Source of the DNA: Plutella xylostella
Lineage: Eukaryota > Arthropoda > Insecta > Lepidoptera > Plutellidae
Direction of reading: 5' to 3'
Length of the DNA stretch: 64,000 bases
NCBI RefSeq assembly: GCF_932276165.1
Contig: NC_063997.1
Location: forward strand, 6,396,001 to 6,460,000
Shown here: piece by piece, positions 51,894 to 64,000 of the stretch
Numbering within the stretch: position 1 is the stretch's first letter
How the letters are laid out: every line of letters starts with the position of its first letter
Position numbers and translations under genes: made by a program
The notes under the pieces: model-generated
The model's input: the letters and a program-made list of their open reading frames with translations, nothing else
The model's database searches: none
What the model was told of the DNA's origin: nothing

Positions 51894-54800
51894 TATAGTG
51901 GATAGTTTAACCGTATAAATAAGTTATTTATGTTTAACTCCTCACAACAAAATAAAATAAAATATGCAGAGGTATTTTACAGTCTGTCTGGCATACCGGA
52001 TAATAAAAAAACGAAGCATACATCTTACTTTACGAGCAAATCTGAACCTTCCAACTTTCACTTCATTTGCAGTATATCACTGGCCGGTGTCCCCGCCCCG
52101 CGCCCCGCTCCTCACGCCCGCAAGTTTACGGCCAGCCTTTTACGCAACTCGTAAAATTTCAATATCCGCTCCAATATCACATATATTTCACTTTTACCAC
52201 TCGAACAGCTGAAGCGGTGCTTGTATATTTAATTTCTTTTGGTATAAGTATTTCAGATTCTTTCTTATCATCAGCGGAAGTCACGGATATGAGATTATAT
52301 TATAAGTCGTAAAAAAACTAAAATTGTGCAAGTTATCTGTAATAACTTACTTGGGCATACCCAAGTATAGGTTCTACATTGTATCCGCACAGATGTACTA
52401 AGCTTAAAATAAAACAAATAATAAATAATGAAACATTAATTTCTCTCACGCAAGAAAAGCATCTATCTACCTGAATCATCCATCGTGGTTGCTGATCGAT
52501 GGATCATCTGCTGAAAGAAACCCATTAAAATGTTCAACGAGTAAGCACGCGGCAGTTCCGACGCTAACAATTCTACAAAATTGATTATAAATTTAAATGA
52601 TATTGGTATACATACATACTTGATACCTTTTAAACATTGATAGATATTTGATATTTGCTCCAAAATATATAAAAAAAACTAGGAATTAGGTAGGTAGGCA
52701 TAAATTTATTAAAAGATTGGAGTACGCTAGATTACTTACTTTGTTCAGACTGCCTGTGTGCATTGATTGCTGCTCTAAATCCTCTTATATTACCTATATA
52801 CTCTCTTTTTTGTGGTGCATGCAAAGTAAAAAGTCCACAGCCTGTATATTTTATAGGTGTAGATTTATGGAATCTCCACTAAGATATAGAGTTATATAAG
52901 TACCTATATTTTTTACCGATAACAGCACATTATGCGGTATTTTAACAAAATTTTACGTTTTAGGTCAAATCTACAAAAAAACTATAAGTTTGTGTTACAT
53001 TAAGCAGGACCTTCTCTCTACACCAGCTTGGGTCATAACATAAATCAATCGGTCATACTTTTGAACGAAAGACTTACGGCATAACTACCTAACAACAGTA
53101 AAACTCCACCCATAAAATCAGGCAAGGTAAGATATTCGAAGAAGAACGAATATTTTCAATAATCGCGACGTCTTCTTATGTTATGCCTGACTCCATTGAT
53201 GGTCTATTAAAAAGTTAGAATTGGCCGTTTACTCCAGGGTCCGTAAGTTTTATGGCGCGAATGGCTGAAGTTTTTAGCGTCGGCGTCGGTGAAAATAACG
53301 TTTTCGACCATAGACCATTACAATCGTGCGCCGCTCAACTGAGACGTTACTTTAACTTGTCTAAAATCTAGGTAACTAATACATAGTAGGTATATGTATA
53401 ATGATACCTTTTGTAAATATTAAAAAACTCATTCTTATACAATATACATATACATACATGTAAATATCACCGTAGATAAGTACCTACTGATAAAGTTCTA
53501 CGCTGTATCTCGAAAATTTTGACTTTCGGCTCACTATACCACTTTTCCAACACCCTGTATAGTTTTAGCTACTGAAACTACAACCACGCTGTCCGCAAGT
53601 TTAAAACATAGTTTCAGCACGATAGCGGGATGGAATAAATGCAAAGGTATTTTTTAGCATCCTCTGACACTGACGACATTGAGATATGGTGACGATTAAT
53701 CTGGGGGTAACGGGAGAGGTCCCGTTGTTTACTGGGTATTATTACCTCTATGAAACAAAATTAATGCTGAAAACTTACTGCTATAGATGGGAAAATACCC
53801 TATTAGTGAAAATGCCACCTTTCGATTTTGAACTTCTAACAAGATGTCGGTATTGCACTGTTGGTATTAGAAGAGATTTCAATGTATCTACCAACGAAAA
53901 TACTACATCTAAAGAGGAAGAACACTTCCAAGGAAATCGACCCTTTGTACACTTATTTTTATATTTGTGCAATAAAGGATTAAATAAATAAAACCCTTCC
54001 AAAACGTTACCAAATTCGCTTAGGTATGAAATTGAAAAAAGTCGTGAACATAATGATTTAGGTATTACCAATTGCCACAACTGTATGATAAACACGGTTC
54101 AGCGGATCCATTACCGGACGATTCCCAATCATATCCATCCATATCTCTCCACTGCCTGACAGACGCTCAGCATGAATATGCATTCAATCTGATATTTGTG
54201 GTTTCTCTTATAGCTTTCCAATAATTGGATAGCTTTAACATTGTGATGTGATGACGCATTAATGTTGTCTCAATTTTGTTTGTGATTGCTCTGGTTTAAT
54301 TCTGGCGCGAAAAGTTGACGAGTGTGATGAGTTGTGTGTTCCATTAGTTACTTACTAATTTCATACATAACTAAGCTTCTCAGATAGGTTACATTATGTA
54401 TTGTACTTTAAGCATTTTAGTCACCGCTTTCGAAACTAGAGTTTTATAACTGAAACAAGAGCTTATTGTTTACATTCACCGGCCCTCCCTTGTCATGATA
54501 TTAAAAATAGTACATTCTAGTCTGGATCTTCGAATGGATCAGGTGCAGATACATTATGTATTATAAGGCTAAGCCTCAAAGTCGGAAGGCACTACAGCCA
54601 TATGTCACTCCTAGCTCGGCTTAACATGTCAAGGAGCAAACTGCATCTAAGGATTAGATCATTGACATACTACATACGTATGACTATAGTATTTACTAAG
54701 TTAGGTATTATTTTTAACGGGCATAAGCCGCATAAGACGATAAGCTTCAGAATAGAAAGAAACTCCTGAATTCGCATAATGCCGAGAAAAACAGAAGAAC

Positions 54801-55114
54801 GATCTTCAAAAGCAAGCACTCTCGAAACAGAAATAAATTAGCCAAATCATTAGGTACATAGTCGTTGAGACGAAAATAACAAGGAGTTTTTTTGTGCAGA
54901 ATTCCGTTTGTTCCCATAATGAGCCGTCTCTCGTGGCATCAATCAGAAGCTTAATCAACGGACCCGGGGACGGGGCGGGCGAAAGGAAAATAATTTAACG
55001 GATTCTTGTCTTCTCTGAGATTCTATGTCACGTCGCCGCCATTGTAGTACAGCGATTAGCACCTTCTGGAGCAAATAAGTAATTAATTATTACTAATGAA
55101 AAATACAGTCTTTT
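51894..55114. other. No gene recognised
   Basis: AT-rich. Open frames at 51930-52312 overlap in three frames and look like chance. The 53686-53991 frame is open but has no domain I can name. 54970 has a short GC-rich run. Confidence 0.35.
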
Positions 55115-57257
55115 CAGGGCGTATTTACCCTAGGGCTAAAAGGGCTACAGCCCGGGGCGGCAGGCGGTGAAGGGCGGCCCAGGGGCGGCCCAGGGGCGGC
55201 CGATAGGCCGCCCTTGGACTTTAGGTTGGAGGATTTAAAAAGTACAGAACAATATTTTAGGATGTATGACTAGAACGGCCCTGAGCCATCTTTCCAAAAA
55301 TGTTGATTTCATGTCTTCAGAAATATGATTTAAAGTATGAAAGCTGCCTTCGTTCTTTTCTGAACCGGTGGAATAGTCAAATTTTTTTCCGCCTTGGTAC
55401 ATTCTTGAAAAAAATGTAAAGTTTTTTTTTTGCCTAATTCAGTCGCCCGCCCTGCACAAGTTTATTTCTAAACGTTCTAAAATGTACTAGTCTATCCAGA
55501 AAAATCTTTTTTTTTCTTCGGAAGATATCATTATGTATGCAAATCTATCACCACAATGTTCCTATTCCTATACATATGTAGCTCGGTAGGTACTCTACAC
55601 TTCTTCTTCTTTCGTGTCAGTGAACATGCGAATTTGTCCAAACCAAAACGAAGCAACTTTGATAGCATTCTGGTTGGCCTGGAGTAAGTCTTCCCGAGTG
55701 CAGGTGGAAGGACACAGGGGGCAGGAGAGTACATGCTCCATAGTCAGGGGGCGGTACCACAGTCGCATAGGTAGGTCGGTACCAACGGTATAGCCCCACT
55801 TGCAAAGATTGTCCTTGCAGCAGCCTACCTCTACTCGCAACCGATTTAGAGTCTTCCAAATGTGCCAGGGAAGACTGTTACCGGGAGCAAGTTTTTTCTC
55901 AAGAGGTAGGAAAGGATCCTGGGGCTGCTTTTCCTACCAGAGCCTTAGCCTTGCGTTTTGTGGGTTTTCATCCGTTAAGGACTCCTCACTATGCGGGACA
56001 GGTGCGGCAGTATGTGAGTAAAGTGAATGTCTGGAGTAGCATTCTTGTTTGCATTTCTCAACAGAACATGCCACTTTTCGCCGTATGCTAGGGGGTGCTA
56101 TCCCAGCCAGAGCGTAGGTAGACCTTGTAGAGCGGTGTCGGCTTGAGGCATCCCGTAATTATACGAACTGTGTCGTTAAGAGCAAAATCTACTTCTCTAG
56201 CATTCGCGGACCTTACCCATATCATCATCAGCCAATAATCATCCACTGCTGGACATAGGCCTCTCTCAAGAAGCGCCACAACACTCGGTCCTCAGCCTTC
56301 CTCATCCAACCACTACCGGCTCTACCCGCCTAAGGTCGTCAGTCCAGCGGGCAGGAGGGCGTCCCACGCTGCGTTTGCCTGTTCGTGGTCTCCACTCGAG
56401 AACTCATCTACCCCAACGGTTATCGGTTCTTCGGCAGATATGACCAGCCCACTACCACTTCAGCTTGCATATTTTGACAGCTATGTCGGTAACCTTAGTC
56501 CTCTGACGGATAACCTCATTTCTGATACGATCCATCAGAGACACCCCAAGCATAGCTCTCTCCATAGCGCACTTTAAATCGGTGGACCAGTCCTACCGTC
56601 AGTGTCCACGTCTCTGCACCATACGTCATCACTGGTAGGACGCACTGGTTGAAGACTTTTGTCTTCTGGCTCTGAGGAATGGGAATCTAACCCATATGGG
56701 GCAGGCAAATTCGGCTGAGAAGCTGAGTGCTAAGCTACTTGTTCGCAGAACTTGCGGAGAGGCGCCCCAGCTGGTAGAAGAAAGCCGTCGCAGAAGTTTA
56801 TTTCGGGAGCTCACTTTCTTCTTGGTGTTTTGGCAGTGAGTTTTGTACGTGAGGGATCTATCCAGGGTCACTCCGAGCTATTTTGGTGACGAGCAGTGCT
56901 GGATTTTTTGAGTATGAAAGCCGGCCTTTTTTCATTTTTGAACCGGTGCAATAGTCTATTTTTTTCCGCCCCTGTATTTTTAAGGAAATCTAAAGAAAAA
57001 AAATTGCCTCACTCAGTGATAATTAATTGAAGTTAATTTCTAAACGTTCTAAAATGTACTCGTCTATCCAGAAAAATCTTTTTTTTTATTTTATTCGGAA
57101 GATATCATTATCTATGCAAATCTATCACCACAATGTTCTTATACATATGTAGGTCGATATGTACTATACACTGACTGCTCTTTTTGTTTTGTTTCATTCC
57201 TTGATGGGGCGGAAAACTACAGGAGCCCAGGGCGCGCAATCTTTAAATACGCCCCTG
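55115..57257. mobile_element. hAT-type element A, copy 2 (without the later insertions)
   Basis: Starts CAGGGCGTATTTACCCTAGG (one G fewer than copy 1) and ends TAAATACGCCCCTG. Flanks CAGTCTTT(T) and CAGTCGTT are an imperfect 8-bp duplication. The interior matches copy 1 minus the Jockey LINE and hAT-B. The minus strand keeps the captured LINE (MTLDRSLTYKTHCQ at 56871; EVDFALNDTVRIITGCLKPT near 56180; TMEHVLSCPLCPSTC near 55735). Confidence 0.88.
56222..56610 (-). mobile_element. RTE-type LINE 3' fragment inside the captured LINE (copy 2)
   Basis: Minus-strand C-terminal RTE sequence, related to 3121-3243 and 49787-50150. It is flanked on both sides by parts of the same other LINE, so it was inserted into that LINE before the hAT picked both up. 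Confidence 0.7.
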
Positions 57258-57781
57258 CAGTCGTTCCGTGTATAATACATACTAACACTGTTAGGGTATG
57301 GTATACATACAATGCACTACAAATATATGCATGTTTCTAAACTCAAAAAATAAATAAACCGCAATTGAACAAGACACTGAGATATTTATCACAGATATAA
57401 CTTTTTCCCACATATCGAGTAACAGCACTGTTAAATCTTTTATCTAGTACGACGGAAAGATAATTAAAAATATATATATATATAGGTAGTATTAAGGTAA
57501 GTACTTGTATTTCAATAAAAACATTGCAGCATAGGTAGGTAACACGAATTAATTTCAAATCGCTAGCCAGCTACTACCTAGGTATAAGTTTATAATTTTA
57601 AAAAGTCGCTGGAACGACAGGATCGGTGGCTAATTAATCCGGAAATAGTCGCTTCTACTATTAATTAGAGGAGTTTTTCTCCGTCGCAGCAAGGATTAAG
57701 GACAGGCAGGGATGTACTCGGGGACTAAATTTAAATTAGGTACCTTTAATATTTTCTTCAATGGAAGATAATAATATCTAA

Positions 57782-57919
57782 GTACAGTCAGCTGCATAAG
57801 TACCTATACACTTTTGTACCTTGTCAATCTGAAACCGCCGATCCATTCATTGAAATATTGACGGTTGTCAGTTTGACAAGGTACAGAAGTGTATAACAAC
57901 TTATGCAGCTGACCGTACA
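57782..57919. mobile_element. Foldback MITE
   Basis: TACAGTCAGCTGCATAAGT near 57783 pairs with ACTTATGCAGCTGACCGTA near 57899. CTATACACTTTTGTACCTTG is inverted near 57875-57895. The stem is about 50 bp with a few mismatches. Non-coding. Confidence 0.8.
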
Positions 57920-60374
57920 TCGTTATTGTTAACAATCACAGAAAGAGGCAAGTACTTAATGTCACGGTAGCAGACGAAACTGCATGAAAAGTAAACCGAC
58001 GTAGTTATGTTAGCATCATAGGAACGTGGTAAATAGTAGTAAGTATGTGATAGATTAGACTCAATAGGTTGGCATTTATTCTCTATTTTTAAAGGTAAAG
58101 CTGACTCAGTACTTGTAACTTGCATGAGCTGTACGTCTAGTACAGGTTTGATAGTTGGTCAAAAACTATAAAAGATTACGTTTTCTCGCATACAAAGTGG
58201 CGCCTCTAGCTGAAACTATCATGAAAATTTTGACAGAAGATAATGTATGGAAATGACATAAGAAAACCAAAACTTTATTAGTTTTCATAAATTGAAAAAC
58301 CCGTACTAGGGGCCCTGACTACACTGACATCCTGACTACGGCCGTGTACAAACTGTCGAGACGTCGTAATTGCTACCCATCAACCGAGGTTTTTTTTAAG
58401 CTCCACTTATTTGTTGTTGCAACATTGTATTTCCAGGACTGCTGCAATTTCACCTGAAGCGGAAATTCTCAAAGTAGATACTTGAGTAACTAGCTCACTA
58501 GATAGGTATACTCTAGGTATACTGCTCATATTTTTATGAGGTTCATAAATGGGAAACAAACTATGGCCAAATACTTAATTAAGTTCATTAGAACCTAAAA
58601 CTGGAGGATTTTATGTAAATATGTTAGTAGTTACTTATAAAAGTCGTAGATATAGCCCACCAACTGCTTGCATCTGTGAACAAATAGCCACATTTGCATA
58701 CCCCGCGAGGGATTATAATAAAACCATCAGCCAAATTGTCGGTTGCTTCGCAAAAGATGACCAAAACTGGTGACTAAATTGAAACATTGACAATACCAGA
58801 TCATGAGAGAAGTATACAGAATTGAACCGACCACACCAATCGCGCAGATGCTAGCTGGAAAAAAACCGATAAGTATACAACTTAGCTTAGGTGTAAAAAA
58901 TTGGTCATATTACGTGAATCGAACTGTACCTTTTGGTATGAACAGAGCTGGCGATAATCATTTCTGGGTTATTGGTGCACAATGCAACTCTGATCGGGAA
59001 GCAGCTGTTTGCTGATCTAATGGCATTTTCAATTTGCATTCGCATTCCTCGCTCGCATAGCCGCGCCATGTGCGTCGGACTGGCTCGACCATCTATACGA
59101 AAATTTGTTTTCGTCTTTAAATTTTATAATTTTTAAGTACATATGTACTTAAGCACTATGGGAATATTGAGGATCAAACTTATAATCCTAATGTAACTAG
59201 TAATTTACCGACACATAAATAATATTTTTTCACCTACAAAACATCAAAATAATCATCATAATCATCATCAGCCTTTGTCAAACCACTGTAGGGTATTTGC
59301 CTCCTCCATGTTATACCTAACCTCATGGTCCTGTGCTACACTCATCCAATTTGGTCCAGTTACTTTTCTAATGTCATCGGACCAACGGGTCACACTCCGA
59401 CACTGCCTTGGTCCATCCACGTCTTCTTGCCTTGAAAGATCCCCTTGCCCATCTCCACTTCAGCTTCGTGACCCGTCTCCCAACGTCTTCAACATACGGT
59501 CAACTAGCTAGATGCCTAGTTAGCATGAACGAAAAAGTTCAAATGATAGATAGGCCTCGCCACCTTGCCGCACACAGGTACGGGAGAGGCGGGGAGGGGC
59601 AGGGCCGGACTGAATGCCGAATGCCCGAATCGGATTAACGTTAACGACGCACATTCACCGAGGTCCGCCGCCGCATTCCGACACTGATAAACTGCACTCT
59701 TGCTGTAGCTACCCACTGCTTTGTTAAGAGCTGGGATTTACCTACATATTTGGGTCAACAATGATTTTGGTAAGCAAAGCTTTTCAGATTGTGGTACTTA
59801 TTCTCTACGTGTAAGCACATACCGTGTAGGTAGAGTAGTTACGTAAGAGCGATTTTCTTTTACAAGATTTCAGTAGATAGATACTTACAGATAATATATA
59901 TAAAATTTTACCTACATCATAATTATACTGAGAACTATAGGCAGGTAATTAAGTTCTTAATTAATATTTAAACTTAGTTTCAACGGCTCCTATAAATAAT
60001 AGTAAATTTCAAACAGCGAACGAACAAACTGCACACAACATTTATAAATCCCCGCGACTCGCTCTATCAGGTTGCCCGCAAGTTTCAGCGTATTTTTCAG
60101 TGTGAGGAGCGGTATACAGTTACCGCTGGCTGCGACAAATTGGCATAGTTTTTCATGAGACGCTACAGACACGGATTAAGAGACGAACGATTAATTACTT
60201 GTGCAAATTGCTTCGGACTTAGCGCTGAAGGCTGGCTGCCGGCTTAACTGAATGAAAGCGGGACGGGTGTTCAACTGAGGGATTTTTAAATAAAACAGTA
60301 GGGTCAGAGAGTAATTAAGTAGGTAGAGGTAGGTATAAGACGAATTTCGAGAATGGCTACACTATAAACTAATT
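57920..60374. other. No gene recognised
   Basis: The frame at 58803-59015 is open but has no recognised domain. 59245-59530 starts with ATCATCATAATCATCATCAG and resembles dispersed RTE-type tails. Nothing else is supported. Confidence 0.4.
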
Positions 60375-60605
60375 TTCTATTCTCTGTAGGGGTGGACCTT
60401 AGTATATCCTAGTGGCTCTCTCGAGTGGAACTTTACTTTTGTGCATATCCCCAAGGTCTAAACTCCCTTCCTACTCTGGTCCACTGCGGGTTGGTGGGTT
60501 CACATTCTCATATCCAGGATTTCCTAAATCTAGTTAATATGCAGGTGTCCTCACAATGTTTTCCTCTGTCTAAGGTTTTCCTTCACCGTAAGAGTGATGC
60601 GACGA
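60375..60605 (-). mobile_element. tRNA-derived SINE, copy 3, truncated
   Basis: Shares TGGCTCTCTCGAGTGGAAC, GTGCATATCCCCAAGGTCTA and CCTTCACCGTAAGAG with the copies at 5525 and 39497, in the same orientation. The tRNA-like head is missing and the sequence is diverged. Confidence 0.8.
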
Positions 60606-62430
60606 CCCTACGGTAGGTAGATATTGGATTTACTCCTTCCCAGGAGAGGCATGTTTCCAGATCCAGGTACATTGCTTGTGATAATTAATTAAGAACTCGA
60701 TTGTGTCATACCGGTAAACCATAATAAAAATAATTACTTACCACCAGATTTCATCATCACGTTCCGTGCGGCACAAATCACATAAAACCGGCGTAATCCC
60801 CGTGTTCCATTCATAATAACGCCGACTGTGTTTTTCAAAGGAAAACAAATGGAAAATATAAAGCCTCTGCCAGAGTGTTATTTACATAAACATCAGCGAG
60901 TGCTCTGAATTAAAACACGGTATGGGCTGTATAAAAATTCAATCATTGCGTAAACCCGGCTCAGATTTGTACGTCCAAGGGATTTATATCATATTACAGC
61001 TTTGTTGCCACGCAGTTTTGAGAAATATAATTCGATACGTAGCTATGCCGCGAACATGTTTTTTACTACATCGTTACCAGGTACATTAACTACCTACGAG
61101 TCGATTAATGATGACATCCACCCGTCCACCCTGTATTTAACCCGCAGTAAAGTAAATTTAAACACACCATCCGATCGGAGGCAAATATAAATTAAAGGTG
61201 GCCATTCCATTTCCGGTCATTAGACCAAGGGTGGCGAAGGCCTAGCCTTCTACTACGAGCGGAGCGGGCTCGTAGACCCCGTTTAGTCGCTCTCGGTGTA
61301 GCCACGTAAATTATGATTGACATTGCGAAATATAGAATAGAATACACTTTATTTGTACACCAACAAAAAAAAAGTGTAGTGCATACGGAAATGCATAGCT
61401 TCTTGCACGAACATTGCATCTTTAGCCGTTTCATTATTAATTTAACAGTAACAGCTTTGCTTCTTTAGTTCGCTATTGCGAAATATAGTGCATACGTCCT
61501 GCGCCTCTCGCACAAACGTCACAACTTTAGCAGTTTAATATTTTTAAATTTAGGTGAGTGTCTAGCTTTCCTTATTTAGTTCTCGAAGTGTGTCACAAGA
61601 GCCACATCACTAGGCTAACCTATTGTATTTGATTGTTCGTAGTTTCTGTACCTCTGCACCCCTCAAGGGTGGGTAAGCTAAACAAATTCGATATAAAACC
61701 GGGTCTACAATAAAATTTTATAATTTTTCCATATTTTTGCCGCGACGCGTATGTATCATGATAACTAGTCTACGATACGAAGTTCTGATACGTGCAAAGG
61801 AGATCTACAAAATGAATATTTCTAATTATTACTTATTATTTGTTCAGGGTAATACACCTTTGTATAAAACAAACCAAAGTAAACAAATATAGGATTATAT
61901 TCAGTGAAACATTCAAATCCAACACAACATGGGTCACCAACATAGTCCTCGTTCGACAAACTGTGTATATTCCCTCGACACTGGGTAAAGATTTAAGTTA
62001 ATAAGGTATTTCTTCATAAGATGAATGAACTAATTAGATTATAATCCCATTCGCCACAATTATTTCTTTTTTTCTTGAAAAATTACTCTAAGCAACTATT
62101 TCACTATGCTTTCTCTGAAAATACCTCATAATTGATATTGGTGTTAACAGCGCAACCATCACACAATGTTATGATATCAGCGTGACATAACGAATACAAG
62201 TTAGAACAGTCGACTCGCAGAGAGCCGCACAACGCAACTTAAAAAAAACTAAAGGACATTTAAATATAACCGGTTCAGATAACTAGAAATCTAAGGCATC
62301 TTTACGAAAACTTATTGTATTTTTCTTAAATTTATTACATCATATATATACATAATTTCGACATAATAATTTTATTAATAACGTAACATTTTCTCTGGCA
62401 GGTCAAGTAAAAAATTAAATAGTAACGTAT
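60606..62430. other. Intergenic with a LINE-tail remnant
   Basis: 61315-61400 has AGAATAGAATACACTTTATTTGTACACCAAC and a poly-A run, typical of LINE 3' UTR ends; ATTGCGAAATATAG recurs at 61323 and 61466. No coding region seen. Confidence 0.4.
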
Positions 62431-63908
62431 GTATGTTTGTATGTATAATGTAGGGGAGGGTGTTGCGAGAGCTCTTAGCCGGAGATAACAAATAGGGTGC
62501 TTGTTAGTGTTACATTATGTGCAGTTATACTAGTGCGCGCTCGCAGCCGGCGCGGCCGCTCAAACGTACACTACCTTTTTGGCAATTCGACAACAATTAA
62601 AACACTATACACGATATACTAAATTCAAAAAATTCGCATACAACACTCAGAAATTTACATAAAATGATAGTGACCGGTGTATTGCTAGTTCAAGCCGACC
62701 CGCGCTCTACTCGCAGCCTTCGCCGCTATGTACAAGGCTCCATATATTAGTTTATCACAATACTATCAAATTCAGCGATTACGTTGTACAACTAACCAAC
62801 AAATGAAGCAAACTAACAACTATACATTTATTTGCCAAATTAAAATATACCGCAATGCGCTTGCTCTTACCACACCAAAATGCAAGTTAATGATAAAAAA
62901 ATATACTTCTATTGTCATTCATTAGGGTCGTGCGTGTTATACGTAAAAACATTAATTTACAGATGGTTACTCATTGAAAACATTACATTATTATATTTTT
63001 CAAAGCCACTTCATTTGTACACTATTGCCGTGGCTCCCGGGCCATTATAAAATAGTGTCAGTCGCAATTTCAGTCGATATAAAATACATATTGAACAATA
63101 ACGTAAGCCTTGTAACACAAAGCTCACCTGAGCACTACACAAACACACATTCACTAACAAACAACACGCGTGTAGGAGCAATGAGGCACCACTAACAGGC
63201 AAATTTGATTACATATAAAATAGCGTTAAAACTTTCGTATATTTCTTCATATTACAATTAGAAAATAGAGTGTAAACAATATACCGTATCCTTTGATTTA
63301 TGCTTAACCTTGCCGAATCACCAAAAAAATGTCTAATTGATTAAAACAAGTCCTTTACGAAGACCGCGACAACACAACGCCTGCGTCGTCCGCATTTCAG
63401 TCAGATTTCAATCAACTAGACGTGACAATAAGTTAAATTAAAGACAGCAATTTAAAAATTGGATTTCCTAAATATTAAGAGGCCACAGTACGACTTTCGA
63501 CACTGAAATACTATAGGACTATAAAAACGCAGTAACGTAACCAACATTGAAAGACTTATCTAGTAGACAAAACAAGAGTAGATACATGGTGTTGCGAGTG
63601 CCAGCCGGGCCCAGGAACTCGGGCACGGCTGGACTTGTATTACATTAAATAGCGTAGGTTACTTGAAGGCGTGTCCACACGGTAGTAACATGACATGTCA
63701 GTGGTAAACTTCAACATCATTATAACATGGTCTCTCTACCACTTGTATCACTGGATGTCGGATCACCTGAGATATTGCTTATGATTTTAGAATATTAAAT
63801 TCATGTAAGGCGAGTTTAGCCGGGGCTTGGTCGTGTCCGCAAGCCCTGTACTGGCGATGATATGTCAGTTTACTGCCGTAGCGTAGGGTGGCGTGGCGGG
63901 CGCTGAGC
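62431..63908 (-). other. Probable 3' UTR/downstream region of the right-hand USP7 gene
   Basis: Directly downstream of the USP7 stop codon on the minus strand, AT-rich with no long frame. Several AATAAA-type signals exist on the minus strand (for example opposite TTTATT near 62829), so the 3' end cannot be fixed from sequence alone. Confidence 0.35.
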
Positions 63909-64000
63909 TCAGTTGTATATCTTGATGGCCTTCTCTAGGTAGTTGACGCGCGAGCGCTTGGGCGTCTTGTTGAGGTGTTCCAGGCCGAGCCACGGCCGCC
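63909..64000 (-). CDS. USP7: Canonical USP7 C-terminus (last 29 codons; gene continues to the right)
   Basis: Minus strand, cut by the right edge. The frame reads RPWLGLEHLNKTPKRSRVNY then LEKAIKIYN and TGA at 63909-63911. This matches the strongly conserved C-terminal tail of USP7/HAUSP, which in the characterised enzyme folds back to activate the catalytic domain. It is exactly the part that the plus-strand USP7-like gene at 37078-42502 lacks. The two point toward each other, about 21 kb apart. Whether catalytic exons also exist beyond the right edge cannot be seen. Confidence 0.88.
   Translation of the reverse strand, partial: RPWLGLEHLNKTPKRSRVNYLEKAIKIYN

Noticed and set aside
58803..59015. 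70-codon plus-strand frame
   Set aside because: No recognisable domain, no splice or promoter support; likely chance or an unknown repeat.

Overview
The window looks like a moth or butterfly (Lepidoptera) nuclear chromosome. It has many small spliced exons with canonical GT-AG signals, AT-rich introns with TAGGTACCTACC-type low-complexity runs, tRNA-derived SINEs, RTE and Jockey-type LINE pieces, hAT elements and many hairpin MITEs. There is no bacterial or organellar signature. Splice junctions below were chosen by hand so that phase and protein homology hold across every join.

Layout. (1) 91-20575, minus strand: a large gene of the cyclic-nucleotide-gated/HCN channel superfamily. Thirty consecutive exons keep phase and encode 1,372 codons from the start codon to the left window edge, where the gene runs off. 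It holds at least three channel units in one polypeptide: unit 1 and unit 2 each have S1-S6, C-linker and cNMP-binding domain, and unit 3 is visible through S6. Its introns hold satellites, a LINE, MITEs and a striking array that copies a 3' splice site plus the head of the next exon. (2) 20.6-37.0 kb: no host gene recognised. It contains a 5'-truncated LINE RNase H fragment with a perfect 12-bp target duplication, a THAP-domain exon inside an inverted-repeat element, inverted promoter-bearing repeats, a GC-rich minisatellite and a SINE. (3) 37078-42752, plus strand: a ten-exon USP7 (HAUSP)-like gene with TRAF/MATH and a complete catalytic domain that stops at 525 codons, before the ubiquitin-like domains. 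(4) 44.9-57.3 kb: transposon-rich. Two copies of one hAT-type element each carry a captured LINE with an RTE fragment inside it; one copy was invaded again by a Jockey LINE and by a second hAT that holds a Tc1/mariner-type fragment. A 522-bp tandem duplication lies between the two copies. (5) 57.3-63.9 kb: MITEs and repeat pieces only. (6) 63909-64000, minus strand: the last 29 codons of a canonical USP7 C-terminus.

The two most interesting points are the fused multi-unit CNG-type channel with unlike, non-GYG pores, and USP7 appearing as a C-terminally truncated catalytic half on one strand with a canonical C-terminus on the other strand about 21 kb away. Both genes also carry a tandem array made from a 3' splice site plus the start of the next exon.
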